The notes below the pieces were generated by a model. The model searched no databases, was not told where the DNA came from, and was given only the letters and a program-made list of their open reading frames with translations. Shown piece by piece: positions 46,277-60,224 of a DNA stretch of 64,000 nucleotides. The stretch is from Luzula sylvatica (taxonomy: Eukaryota > Streptophyta > Magnoliopsida > Poales > Juncaceae): NCBI GenBank assembly GCA_946800325.1, contig OX326961.1, positions 43,909,415 through 43,973,414 on the forward strand, in the 5' to 3' direction. Position numbers and translations under genes: made by a program. Positions within the stretch are counted from its first letter, which is position 1, and every line of letters begins with the position of its first letter.

Positions 46277-49200
46277 CTATTTTGGAGTATTAAATTTGGA
46301 TCTTACAAGAGCTAGGTCGAGAACCTTCCCGAAGAATTGCTGCGGGTAAATTGGGGGCTTCTCTGCAAGTGCCTGTAAATTAAATTAATATTAAATAAAT
46401 ATACTATTTGGTTAACATAATTTAATGTTTTTAATTATCTGAATTACCTGATGAATTAAGACTGTTGAAGGAGTCATTCCTGGGACGGTGTTAACCTCGA
46501 TCACAAGAACCTAAATTCATCGATTCAACAAAATTAATTTTAATAATAAAATAATTACATAAAATAATTAAATAAATAATAATGTGAAATTACCTGTCCA
46601 GTTTGAACATTAACGAAGGCATCAATTCGAGCAAAACCTTCCAATCTCAAAGTATTCGCTATTATCTCTATTCTCTCTTTACAACTCTTTAACACCTCCT
46701 CACTAAAACAAAAAAAATATATAATTACATTTTGTTTAAAAACTATTTATGATAATTTTAAAAATAAAAAATAGACCTAATAATTGTCTCTGGAGGTGGT
46801 GTCAGATTTATCCCCGTACCCCCTAAAATAACAAAAATTACAAATAAAATAATATAAAAAGAATCATGGAAAAGTACAAAAATAATTTACCTTGGAATTT
46901 CTCTTCGAGGGATAAAATATCACCACTTTCCTTAATCGTTATGCTAGGATTAAAAGCGCGCATCTCTCCAGTTTTACCAACCACCCCAACAGTAATTTCC
47001 ACCCACTCGTTCTCTCCTGTCCATTTCAAACTGCGGCCTCCATTTTGTGATGCGACCTTGATTTCCTCTGTCTCTATGAACGGCTCGAACACGAGCTGTT
47101 TCGGCCTCGGGATCGGCATTTCAATCACACCATGCCCCTAATAAAAGAAAGTGTAAATTTTTGAATTTTGAAAATTTTGAAATTTGAAATTTGAAAAATT
47201 ACTCTGGAGAGAGAGTTGGGAGGGAGGCGAGGAGAGAAATTACGCAAGGCATCTAAATACACTTTTAAATCTTCAACCGAGCTGTAAATAACAATTAAAA
47301 ATATAATTAACACATTACTAAAATAAGATAAATAAGTTGATTATTAGATGAGGTACCATAATCTGGCGACACCTGTCGAGCATCCGTCGCTAGCGGGTTT
47401 GACGCAAACCGATTCAGATCGAAAGGTGGTGAATAAATCCTCCCAAATTGTTTCTATTTTTACCGACCCGTTTATGATGTTCTCTACATCCCATACGTCC
47501 TTTGGTATCGTCAGTACTCCTTTATCCACCAACTACAATAATAAACAAAATTAAATGAAATATAATTTATTGTATAATTTGTATTTATAAGTTATGGTGT
47601 TATAAAAAGTTTACATCTCGAAGATATTTAGAGGTCTTCACTTTGTCCATGCATGTTCTAGAAGCTTCCGGTCCAGGCCCTTCACAAAAGACGAATTATT
47701 TCATAATTTCAAAATATTCATAAAACATGGGTGTTTTTTTTATTTTTTTTTATTTTTTAAAATATAAACCTGTGTATGGAATTCCTTGAGATTCTAGTAT
47801 TAATTGAAGTGTCCCATCCTCACCAATTCCACCATGAACTATTATCACAAAAAATTTAAAAAATAACATTTCCATTTAGCAATGCAAATTATTAATTAGA
47901 TAATCGAACAATTAAGGATAATTGATTACCTGCAATGAAGACTACAGAATCAGAATCTTTTGCGAATTTAACCCACTGATCAAAAGAATACTTAACGGGC
48001 TGATCATCGACAATATCAAACCCGTTAACCCAATTAAGCTCGTTCAAATTCTCACTCAATTCACCCACTACTTTTTCTCTCAAATTACTGGTTTTAATCG
48101 CTCTGTCCTTATCGATTGCCTCAGTGCACGCAGCGTGTACTTCCTCAACCGTGTGGCGAAGCACTAATGAATACCTGGTAAACGATTTCCAAAGGTTTGT
48201 AATTTAATATAATTACATAATTATTTCGAAATTAATAAATACATACGGTAAAGTCCAAACTGCCCATGATTTATCAGACTCTTCTAAGTTTTGATCTTTA
48301 TTATTCGATGAATATCCATCCATTGGTGCAAGTAAACATGGAATCACATCAAGCTATTACAAACATACAATATAAACACATAAACATTATTACAATATAA
48401 TTATATGTGGATTTATAAAGTTATCATAATAGTTAACTTACGTCGTGAAAGGATTGTAAATTGAGCCAGACATTGGTACCGCTCATGAGTGACACCTGGC
48501 GCTCTGACGTGTCGCCACCAAATAAGACGAAAACCTTTTTCCGTCTACTCTCCTCCTTTTCGTACCGGTTCAATTGTAATTTAGTGGAAAGTGTATTCCA
48601 TTGGTATCTGACTGGTACGAGAGAAGGGAATCGTGAAACTGCGTGTTGAATTATGGTGCGCAGGATTCCAGAATGAGAAAACCCAACCTAAAAGATATTT
48701 AAAAAATAAAACTAAAATATGCATTGAATGCTTTAAAAAACGTGCAGAGGTAAATTGAATTTACCTTTGATGCTTGTTGGAATAAGAAACTTGTTTGCTC
48801 CATTCCACTAATCTACAATCCAGAAAACAATAAAATTACACAATAAAATAATATATATATAAGATTATAGAGAAGAAAATTCAAAATAGCGTACCAAGTT
48901 GATGTCAGTAAAGACAACCGTGCCGGAATCAGTAGAATTACCATTTTGCCCCTGAGGCAAAAACCAGCCATCAATCCGTGCAAAATCACGCAAATTAAAT
49001 CTCTGAAAAATCATCGCCGCTTCTTCTCTTATACGCTCAACAACCTCATTCGAAAATCTCGGGGGCGTGTGGTACGTAACTTGCTGAGTTGGCAAATATT
49101 TCCTCCTAAAATTAAATATTACATCTTCGCCCTCATCATCATTATTATTACCTGCATTTTCACGTGGTAATTGGAGTTCTATTTCGGTGGGAAGCAGAAC

Positions 49201-50453
49201 GACAGGGCGGCCAATGTCTAGTACTATGGCCGTGAATTCCTTGCCTCCTTGTATGAATAATTCTACGAGGACTTTATCGTCGATTTTTGAAGATATTATA
49301 TTGAATGATTTTTTAATCGCGTCTTCGACTCCATAGGCAACTTGGACTCCTATGCTCGAACCCGATTTTGTTGGTTTGACTATGACTTTCCCATTTTCTT
49401 TGTTTAATTTTGTGGATTCGAACCATTGGATTAGTGATTCTTTGGTTGTTTCGTTTCCTTTCATGACGAAATTTGGGATTGTTGCAAAACCGAGATTTTT
49501 TAGCTCCTTAGATGCATTGTACTTGAAATGGATGAGTTGAATTGTATGAGTTTGGTAGTTTTAAGAAAAATATTGATATGAAAATTGAAATTAAATACCT
49601 TGTCAAATGCAAGCTTGCATTGTTTGGAGGAAGTTCCCACAAATGGAATATTGGCCTTCTCCAAGATTTCCTATGTAATATAGCAAAATTCAGTGTATAT
49701 GTAGTGAGATTTTATGCATGAAAGTTATAAGGCCGACCTGAATTCCTCCATCTTCGCCGAAACGGCCATGGATGACAGGGAAAACGATGTCGACGGACTG
49801 TGAGAGATGGTTGGTGAAGTCACTTAGAGATTCAAAGCCTTGTGCTAGGCTGCAAGGAATGGTGAACTGAGAATGAGAAGTGAATACAGGAAAGTGTTGA
49901 ATTGATTCAGAAGGATAACCTTTCGAGCTTGAAATCGAAATCGGATGGTGTGTTGGAGTACAATTGAGCGGGGGATATGAAGTAGGCATGCAGATCGGAA
50001 TCAATGTAGTAGCAATTGACGACCAAGTCTTCTCCCTGTTAGATCATTCCAAGATCAAACGAAGTTCAGAAATAATATCGAATTCCAGCAATGTTCTTCG
50101 TTCTTGGTGAAATTCAGCAAAACATATGAATAACTGACTTGTATGTGATCGAGTACTGATCTCGCTGAGTTGAGTGAAATTCCACGCTCGGCTGAAGGCC
50201 CGCCGCATACTAATCCAACTCTTAACGGCCTTCCTTTCTCTTGATTCTCTTGATTCTCGTCAATCGCAACTTCAGCCACCTCAGAAGATGCATGAACCGA
50301 TCGAACCACCAATCCACGGCTCAATTCCATCGGATAATTACGCAGAGCAAGTTTCGATAAGCTGAATTTCTGCACTTGCTGAGCTCTAGTATTCCGATTT
50401 GGGGAGGTGACGGAAGAACTTGAGAGCTCAACACACTGCGACGGAGACGCCAT
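46277..50453 (-). CDS. DDL: D-alanine-D-alanine ligase family protein, two Ddl domains
   Basis: Eighteen exons by GT-AG splicing, keeping one frame: 50453-50139, 50035-49920, 49849-49738, 49670-49599, 49521-48895, 48812-48765, 48687-48442, 48353-48247, 48174-47930, 47838-47770, 47679-47615, 47532-47357, 47281-47203, 47137-46891, 46822-46777, 46702-46594, 46510-46448, 46372-46277; total 2838 nt, 945 residues. The N-terminus is Ser-rich like a plastid transit peptide. Two ATP-grasp Ddl units follow: about 75-430 (LVCGGPSAERGIS, HGRFGEDGG, KPTKSGSSIGV, ARIDG, TDINLISGME) and about 480-940 (FGGDTSERQVSLMSG, HGGIGEDG, KPASDGCSTGV, ARIDA, EVNTVPGMT). Ddl joins two D-alanines using ATP; plant homologues are plastid proteins linked to a residual peptidoglycan pathway. 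Two broken copies lie upstream in the window. Divergent to VIR. Confidence 0.9.
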
Positions 50454-52221
50454 GAGAGAGAGATGGATGAATGTTTTGCTTAAAGAAGGTAGTGTTTGAG
50501 CTTCAGTCTGTCACTGAGATTGGAAAAGATGGGTTTTCTCTCCAGTACAAGATAAACTGGAGAGAATTGAGGCCCAAAATTGTATTTAATTGGGCTTGGG
50601 CCGAGAATCCATATTTGGGCGGGAAGAGTTTATTGGAGGATCCAAAGAAAAGAAATGCGGATCCAGCTAGTCCCAACTATCCAAACCTAACTAAAGAAAG
50701 TAAGAGCTAAAATGAAAAATTAGCTGGGGATAATGTCTTTCGCTATGTTTGCTGTACCAAAATTAAGCTAAATGGTCCCATTTATTTGTCTCACTTGATT
50801 GAATGTGTGAATATATATAAAGGGGTGAAGGAGAATAAGATAGTGATATGACACAATACCAGATTTGTAGTTTGTGGATAAATTGATGGAATGTGCATGG
50901 TGGAGAAGCAGGACACATGCATTACTAACTGATTCCTTTTCGGTTCTCGCGTGTCGTCATTTTCGAGAGCTCGGGGATAGTTATGCATGTGTTATTCTTC
51001 TCCACCGGGCTCGATCTATCTCGTTCGATTTGTCATGGAAGCTTTTGCGAATTTTTTTTTTCCTGTTGGTAAGTAATAGTTATTTTCTTTGCTTCTTTAT
51101 TTGGAAGAAAAATCATCCATTTGGTAATATATTTGATTTAAAAGAGTTTGAAGGATTTCAAATCTCGAACCGTGACGAGAAAGTGAAATGAGGATAAAGG
51201 TTCGGAAGATATGTATTTATCTCATCAGTTTTATGTGTTCGAATGCTAAATAACGGAAATTGAAAGTTATTACTAAATAATGGAAATTGAAAGGCAATAT
51301 AATATTAATTATATCGATAAAATATATTATTGGTAAATATAAAATATATAATACTATATTAATTATATCGATATAATATATTATTGTTATAATGTAATTA
51401 TTAAATATTATTTCACTCCAACATCCAAACATCCAAATTATTAAATATTATATCTCATCACAACTTTGCTAATTCCGCTAATTCCAACATCCAAACAAAA
51501 AATATTAATTTTGATGGAAAACTTTTTCCAATTCCACTCCAAAATTCCCCTCCACTAATCGCACCATCCAAAAACAGTTTTTCAGTTTTCCTTATGATTG
51601 GAAATCCTATTCTAGCAACCTAGGTGGATTGGGAAGTCAAATACTAACTCTACCGAAACCTTGAAGTCTGTTTCCCGACAGAGCGGGATCGGGAAAACTA
51701 GTCCCAAATAACCCGACGTTTTGAAGACGGAAATAGGGAATCTCGCTCGGTCGGTAAATTCCCAAGAAACCCGGATTTGTTTTCCCTCAGAAATTCCCCA
51801 TTGAACTCTGATTCTCTCTTTCAGAACTAGAACCCTAACAAAATCTCTCCCCCTTCGATTCGAAATCTGCGCACACCTCCGACCACCTCCCGAAGTGAAT
51901 TTTCCGGCGCCGGCGGCGGATGTTAGATTTCCAGTTCCCCTTCTTATTTTGGTAATTTTACTACAGTGGATTGAAATATATTTTTTACGTGCCATTTCGT
52001 TTTCCGAGAGGTTACGATTGATAACACCAATCTCATTTAAAAATTATTTCTCTTCTTCTTTCGTTTCCCTTAGATTTCACTAGTATTATCTTAGAAGTAA
52101 TCCCACTGAAGTGTCAAAACTAAGTAATTTGTCCTGCTTAATCAATTTATCCCAATAATTTATAATTGCAGGAGTGGATAATTAGATAAAGAATATAAAC
52201 GAAAAAACTATAAGAACAAGA
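50454..52221. promoter_or_regulatory. Divergent intergenic region, DDL and VIR promoters
   Basis: 1.77 kb between the two start codons. It should hold both promoters and 5' UTRs. It includes a short AT-rich direct duplication around ATTAATTATATCGATA (about 51304 and 51357). No clear TATA box was chosen for either gene, and no further coding was seen. The VIR 5' UTR may be spliced (pyrimidine tract and AG near 52170), but this is not certain. Confidence 0.5.
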
Positions 52222-55200
52222 ATGGGTCGACCCGATCCTTGTGTCTTGTTCGCGCAAACAATTTTGCATTCCCAACTCGATGAATATGTCGACGAGGTTA
52301 GTCATAAATCAATTACCTTTTCTTTCTATGATCAACAAATTCTTCCCCGAAAGATTGCAATTTGCAAATTGTTCAACGATTATTAGGTACTTTTCTCCGA
52401 GCCAGTAGTAATTACAGCTTGTGAATTTTTGGAGCAGAACGCCTCTCCTTCCACACCAAACATATCACTCGTTGGGTACGAAACACTTCGCCTTTTCAAT
52501 ATTATTTCATTACTAATTTTATTTTTTGAATTTACGAAACGAAATTAAATAATATTCAGAGCGACATTACCACCATCATTTGCACTCGAGGTGTTCGTTC
52601 ATTGCGAAGGAGAGTCTCGCTTCAGGCGTCTATGTCAACCCTTTCTCTACTCTCACTCCTCTTCCAATGTTCTAGAAGTCGAGGTATATAAAATAATAAA
52701 ATAATAAAACATAAATACATTTAATTTATATTTCCCTTTTTTCTTCAAAGGCCATAGTAACGAACCATCTGGTGTTGAGGGGAACTTATCGCAGTTTGAC
52801 CCTTGTAATATATGGAAATACCGCAGAGGACCTTGGCCAGTTCAACATTGACTTTGGGCTCGAAAGTTCTCTAGCAAACGTTGTTTATTCTCCCTCAGAT
52901 GGAAAATTCGAGGATCTTCCTCCAGCACTGCACGCCTCCAGTACTTTCTCGATTTCCGAACCCTTACCTCCTCTCAAGTCATTGATTTCCCAATCTCAAG
53001 AAAGTGATTTATCCGCTGAAATCAAGCGGTTTTTGCTTCTGGCCCTCGAGATTTGTGAGAATCGCGATCTGGGGAATCTAGACTCGAGGGTTTTGGGCTC
53101 GGTGATTTCGTCCGTTACCTCTTTTGCTATGGTCGGTACGGATATGTTACAAGGTAGTGCGAACGTTGATAACGAGAGATCGGTACGAGTTTTGGATGAG
53201 GCTAAGGACCGGTTAATTCAAATTTCAAAAGATTTCGGTTTGGAATTTGAAACCGAAATAATGGATTTGCCAACAACCGAAGTATTGGTCGAAAAGTTTA
53301 CACAATGCTTTCCAAATTTTATGAATGGATTTTTTGACGAGTTTCCTTCCATTTCTCAGGTAATCCCAATTTCTATCTAACTTTATTTTTTGAATTTTCA
53401 AATTTGCACTCATAAACTTATTACTGTTATATATTTTCATTTTCTCTCAGAACAAATTGATTTTGGCCTTAGCATTGATTCTTCTACTGTGCTTTTCGAA
53501 AGAAGGGTGTGTTCAGTTCATAAATAATGGAGGAATGAATAAAATAATCGAATTATTATCTCAAGGAACAAAAGAATCAACCTTTGTCACGTTACTTTTA
53601 GTTAGCATCGTAGAGTGTGCTACGAGACATTCAATTGGATGCGAATCCTTTCTCGGATGGTGGCCACGTGGCGAAGAGACCGTCGTGCCGAACCGTACCA
53701 GTCAGGGGTATTCTTGTCTTTTGAGACTTCTATTGGAGAAACAGAGACACGATATTTCCTCTTTGTCTACTTATGTGCTGTACCGTCTTCGCTTGTTTGA
53801 AACCCTATCCAGATACGAGGTAATACTAGATTTAAAATTTGAACAGTGGAAATTGAAATACGAATAATTTATTTATTATTATTATTTTGCAGTCTGCAAT
53901 AGCATCATTACTTACAAATTTAAATGAAGATGGTTCAATCACACGTGAAGGAGCTTTATCTCTCGTCACAGCCAGTTCTCAGCTCACAGAAATTTCCGTA
54001 ATTAATAAATTAATTTAATTTCCTTTTCTTTATTTATTGTGTTGAATTCATTGGATTTTGTATGAATCGGTGTAGAAATTATTAAATTTATGTGGGCCAA
54101 TTGAGGATCCATCACCAGTGGCATCAGCGCGAAAATCGATAAATTCAGGGAGCTCTGATAAAATGGACTTCATTGCAAAATCTAAGTATAGTTTCACCAG
54201 ATTCGATACTGACCCTATCCTCTTGTCTCTTCTCAAGGTACCCACATTTTCCCCTCTAAATTTTTTAATTATGTATAATTTTTGTTAATGATTTTTAATT
54301 CTTTTGGAAATAAAAAAGGAAAGAGGATTTTTGGCTCTGTCTGCGGCTCTTGTTTCGTCTCCTATATTGAAATCTGCAAGTGGGCCCGTTGCCGATATAT
54401 TTGCAGAGAGCGTCACCTCATTCGAGTCCATTCTCCTCTCTCTTCTCCTATCTCGATCAGGTTAATTTTCATTTTTTCATACAAAGGTTAACTATTAAGT
54501 ATATACTTTAATTATTTTTTTTAATTTTCTAGGGTTGACTTTTCTACTGGATCAAGGTGAAGCTACCGAGCTAGTAATATTATCCTTGAGAGACGTAGAA
54601 GATACGAGTAAAATGGACTGCATGACTCTTAGACAGGCTTTTGTTCTTTTATCAAAAGGTTTCTTTTGCCATCCTCGTGATATCGGCTCCATTACCGAAC
54701 TCCACATCAGAGCGGTTTGTATTTTTATTTTTTACTCACCCTTTTTTTTATTTAAAATATAGTTGATTAAATAAATTATATCGGATTATTTTATGAAATT
54801 ATAGGTGAGTATAGTTGATCGGTTGCTTGTTGCGGCTCCGAACTCAGATGAACTATTGTGGCTCTTGTGGGAACTCTGTGCTGTTTCCAGGTTCATTATA
54901 TATTCTACTTATTTGTAATTATGCATGATATTTATTTATTAGAAATTTTTTTTTTTGTAATTAATTGCAGGTCTGATTCAGGTCGTCAAGTATTATTATC
55001 TCTAGGTCATTTCCCAGAGGTAATTAATTTTTTTCACAATTTAACATACCAAATTAATATTTTTTTTTACATTTTATTATTTTTATGTTCTGTAGGCTGT
55101 ATCAGTAGTACTGGATTCTTTACATTCATGCAAAGATCCGGATCAAACGCTAAGTCTAGCCATATGTCACTCAGCCTGCGAGATATTCGAAGTGCTCGTC

Positions 55201-58200
55201 ACGGACTCGACCGCCTCGTCACTGAACTCATGGATCAACTTGGCAGTAGACCTTCACAAGGCTCTCCATCTCTCCTCCCCCGGCTCGAACCGAAAGGACG
55301 CTCCTACCCGTTTACTCGAATCGATCGACGCTGGTGTTGTCTACCACAGGTATAAATATAATTATTAATTTCCCATTTTACTGGGGTTGTAATTGCATAA
55401 ATCACGTTTTGTTTTGTTGTGATAGGAACGGAGCTATTGGGTTGCTGAGATACGCGGCTGTGTTGGCATCGGGTGGGGACGTACACCTGTCTTCGGCAAG
55501 AGTGTTGGTTTCGGACTCGATCGATGTGGAGATGGTGGTAAGCGATTTGAGCGACGGTGGCGATGGACACGTAATCGATAATCTTCTGGGGAAATTTGTG
55601 TCGGATAAGTATTTCGAGGGTGTTACTCTGAATAGCACCTCCATTGCCCAGTTGACTACTGCTTTGAGGATTCTTGCTTTTACTTGCGAGAACTCTGTAA
55701 GAAAGAATTATCGTTTTTTCTGTATTTAAATCTTTTTTTTTTATTTGCTAAAATAAATAAAAATAATGATGTTAATATTTGTTTTCTAGGCTGTGGCTGC
55801 ATTGCTTTTCGAAGAAGGAGCGATTACGCTTGTTTATGTGGTTCTGGTTAATTGCAAGTCGATGCTTCAACGTTTGTCCAATAGTTATGGTAATTTTGTA
55901 TTATTTTGTTCTTGTAGTTTTTTATAGTATCGTATAAATATGGGTTTGGAAATATGAGTATGAGATTTTTTTTTGCTTTTTCAGATTATCTGGTTGATGA
56001 AGGATCGGAGTTGAGCTCCACCACGGATTTACTTTTGGACCGTAGTCACGAACAAGAACTTGTCGATCTCATGATTCCTTCTCTTCTTCTCCTGATCCAT
56101 GTCTTGAAAAAATTACAAGTAGGCTTTTATTAATATTATTATATTTGCAATTTGTATTTACTTATCCTTTGATTTTCATTTGTAGGAAACAAAGGAGGTG
56201 TACCGCAACAAGAAGTTGCTCAATGCTCTACTTCTCTTGCACCGCGAACTCAGGCAAAAACCTTAACCCAATTATTTTTGTTATTTATTTCATAACCATT
56301 CAAAATTTGAAACCCTAGTTTTATTATTTCTTTATAGCCCGAAATTGGGAGCTTCGGCGACGGACTTGTCCTTTTTGTATCCGAGTTCAGCGCTAGGTTT
56401 CGGTGCAGTGTGCCACCTCATCACTTCGGCAGTTGCTTTCTGGCCGGTTTTCAGCTGGGCTCCTAATCTCTTTCACCGCCTTCTAGAAACCGTCGATGCC
56501 AAGTTGCCTGTCGGCCCCAAGGACGCCTCCAGTTTGCTTTGTCTCCTGGTACACTTCTCCTCTCCATTTCTGTAGGCCCTCTTATATCTCCATTATGTTG
56601 ATTAATCCTGCTTTTTGTTTGTTTGCGTGAAAAGGGGGATTTGTTCCCAGATGAAGGAATATGGCAGTGGAAAAGCGAGATCCCTCCTTTGAGTGCAGTT
56701 CGAAACCTGAGTATCGGTATGATTTTGGGCCCTTTGGCAGAGAGAGAAGTTAACTGGTACATGAGCAAAGAGTATCTAAGCCAACTCGTCTCCCAATTGT
56801 CCCCACAACTTGAAAATATTTCGATAGTGGTTCTCAATTTCGCTACTTCGGTACGAACATAATTCTTCTTTTCTTTTGATATCATAATTATTGATTAATT
56901 AATTGATTGTTTATTTTCAGGGCTTGATGGCGATACAAAACATGCTTCGAGTTTTCATAATTCGTCTCGCATGCCAACGAGTGGAATCCGCGATTGTCCT
57001 TTTAAAACCTGTTTTCCAACAGTTGAATAATATTTTACAGAAAAATTCTTTTTCAGATATGGATTCTTTTAAGGTAAGTATTTACTAACTTTTTTACAAA
57101 CAATAAAGGGATCTGAAAGTATTGTGTTTGTGTTTAATTTGCAGGTGCATCAATTGCTTTATTTTCTTGCTGGCTTGCTAGAGCACCCCAAAGGCAAGGT
57201 TAGTAAACTGTACTAGTTCGGTTCATGTAAAAATAAAATTATTTGTATTTTATTCATTAATATTATTTTATTGGACAGGAATTGCTGTGCAAAATGAAAA
57301 TTGTGAGAACGCTGTTGAACCTTATAGTGAGTTACCATAAATCAGCAAATACCGCAATTCCATTCACTTGGAGGATTCCATTGATGAAATGCTTCTCTCT
57401 CATCTTCAGCTCTCATTCTTCCATCGATTCCATGCAAACTGACAAGTAACTAAATTCCCTTTCAAAATTTGCGTATCATATTTATTTATTTCTGGTAATG
57501 TAGGCCTGGAGATGATGATGACATCAGTATTGACGAGATCTCTGCGGTGATGACTAATCTCTTTAACCTATTACTGGTAAATAATAATTACTAATTAGCC
57601 TGTTTTAATTATTTAATTGGAAATTTTTTCTGAATTATGAGTTTTTTGGTTTTCAGGAGTTGCAAGTGGGAAATGAGATGTTAGCATGTGCTTTAACATT
57701 AAAGGACGTTATTTCCTCTGATCAAGGGAGACATGTTCTTTCGTCAGTTCTTTCACAAGTCGAATCTCCTCTACTCGCATGTTTTGAGAAACTTTTAATA
57801 TCGCTAGATTCGAATGAGATTCCACTGAGTCTTGCCGTCCAAGTAATCTATGCGTTGTCACTCGTAACCGTCTCCATTCCCTTGAATATCGATAGGTATG
57901 TTTAATGATTTACATTTTGTGGTATAAATTCTTTTTTTTCTTATTCAATTTTGTGTATTTGTAGTTTGGAGGGAAATGAAATGCTGAGGTGTCTTTTTGG
58001 GCTTCCACTCGACTCCGATTCCGATTCATACAACGAGAAGTTGAGCGAGATCTTAAAGTTAACAGAATCGTTACAACAAAAGATCGATTCAACCGAAAAT
58101 TCAATCTTTAATCAGGCTAAAGAGGCATTGGCATCGATTTCAACGTTGATTCAAAGCCCCTCCAACTCAGCATCGAATTTCGCAAACTTAAAAGACCAAC

Positions 58201-60224
58201 TAGACGAGCCGAGCGACACGGTACACTCAGTCATCCTGACAGCTCAGCTAATGCCGTCATTAACCCACAACGTTCAACTCGAAGAAGACCCGTCTCTCTT
58301 CTCTTCTCACACATGGAAATCTCTCTCGAACTCTCTACAAGAAGACGAACTTTTTCTCTCTCTAGGCAGCTTCGCTGACAAGTTCGTATGGGAGCTTCCT
58401 CAAACTGCACAATCCGCGAAACGGCAACTCGCTCTCGGTGGAGAGCCACCTGTCAAGCGAGCCAAAGAGGGACCAGAATCGAGCAGTATGTTTTCTCGAG
58501 GGACCAATTTGCAAAATGTGGTTACTCCTTCGAACGGGCCGACTCGCAGGGACACGTTTCGTCAGAGGAAGCCGAACACGAGCAGGCCTCCTTCCATGCA
58601 CGTTGACGATTACGTTGCTAGAGAGAGAAATATTGACGGCACCAGTATCGGATCTAATATTATCGGGTCGAGTCAACGAGGCAGACCTCCTTCGATCCAC
58701 GTGGACGAGTTCATGGCACGCGAGAGGGGGAGACAGAACTCTGTGGCCCTTCCTGTGGCTCCCGACACTCCGCAAGTAAAGAAAAGCGAAAGCGATGCTG
58801 AGTTGGCAGATAAAGTGCCACGTCAACAACCCAAGACTGATATGTTTGACGAGCACGAGATCGACATAGTTTTTGACGAGGAGATTGGATCTGAGGACAA
58901 AAGTTTGTTTCCTCAGCCTGACGAGAATCTCCAATTGCCTCCGGTTATCACTGGAGAGAACTCGCCAGACTCGGATGGGACCGATACAAGGCGGGCCCCA
59001 CACACCAGAGCTGACAAGGATGTTAACGGGGACAAACAAGGTGGGGATGCAAGGTATGCACCCTCTCCTGGAGCTAGACCACCTAATGGTACAAATGGTT
59101 TACCGGGTCGGGTGGGGCCCACTAGCCAGCCCCCGTTGCCTCCCATGCCGCCACCTGGCCGTGCCATGTCAGCACAGGGTGGTCCTAGTTTGGAGCAGAT
59201 GCAAAGCCATTTCGGTAACCATTTGAGGGGTCTGACTCCTCCTCTTCCTCCTGGGTTCCCTCTTCAATCCTCTGACATGAATTTCCCTAATCCACTCATG
59301 GGCCTCCAGGTAATTAATTAATTTTCTATTTTATTTTCCTTTTAATAAATTCAATATTGTGAATATTCCATTTTGATTTGCCATTGCAGCTCCAAAATGA
59401 GAACATGATGATGAATCAAGAGGTGAATAAATTCCCATGGAATTTCGTCTCGGGAGGCATGCAACTTCGACCAGTGCCGCCCCTCCCTCAACAGGCTTAT
59501 TCCAACCCATTAACCCATTTACAACAAGCCCTAAACGGATCCGACCCGAACCTCGGATCGAACCCGTTCGGTCAACTGATGATGAACCGGCCCATGCAAA
59601 TGGGTCCTGGTTCGTCAGGTCCGGGCCAGCAACGGAACTCGCTGCCTCCGCCGCCGCCACCTGTCCCTCATCCCTCACAAACCATGCAACAGCAGTTAGG
59701 GTTTAACCAAGCCTCGTTAGGGTTTGGGCAGCAAATGCAGTTTCAAAACATGCAGATGTATTACGGGAATAGTCCGCAAAACCAGATGGGTGCCAGATCG
59801 ATGACACCTGTCACGAGTCAGGACTTGGCTCCTGTCCAGCTGGCGTCCGGTCAGAGTAGTAGCAGCGCGAGTCAACAACAGCAAGATTCTGCTGCTGCTC
59901 TCCAGCATTATTTCTCTTCTCCCGAGGCAATTCAGGTAATTCTTTTTATTTTTTTATTTTAAATTTAATATTTAATGAATGTGTTTGATTTGGATAATGA
60001 GAATGATTTTGTGGTTTTGAGCAGTCGTTGCTGAGTGACAGAGATAAGCTTTGCGAGCTGTTGGAACGACACCCTAAGTTAATGCAAATGCTCCAGGTTC
60101 GATTATAATTTTAATTTAATTTAGTTTTGTATTATTTATATATTATCGTCTCTTGGTTGCGATATTTATAAACTATATGTTGTTATTTTTTTTTTGAAAT
60201 AGGAGAAACTGGGTCAGCTCTGAT
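52222..60224 (+). CDS. VIR: VIRILIZER homologue, m6A methyltransferase complex subunit
   Basis: Twenty-seven exons keep one frame from ATG 52222 to TGA 60222-60224 (5916 nt, 1971 residues): 52222-52296, 52387-52475, 52560-52683, 52751-53359, 53451-53819, 53893-53997, 54076-54237, 54319-54460, 54533-54714, 54805-54890, 54971-55019, 55096-55349, 55426-55696, 55790-55889, 55985-56118, 56186-56253, 56338-56548, 56635-56850, 56921-57073, 57145-57198, 57279-57445, 57504-57576, 57657-57895, 57965-59309, 59390-59935, 60025-60096, 60204-60224. The N-terminus (MGRPDPCVLFAQTILH) begins the VIR_N domain; long helical-repeat-like middle; C-terminal third disordered, with an NLS-like PPVKRAK (about 1476), a duplicated RPPS(M/I)HVD motif (about 1518 and 1551) and P/Q-rich tail. 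In plants VIR is a nuclear scaffold of the MTA-MTB-FIP37-HAKAI mRNA m6A writer. Intron 16 uses a GC donor. Confidence 0.93.

Noticed and set aside
58362..59039. 225-codon minus-strand frame and other frames antisense to VIR
   Set aside because: Shadow of VIR exon 24, which is strongly supported on the plus strand.
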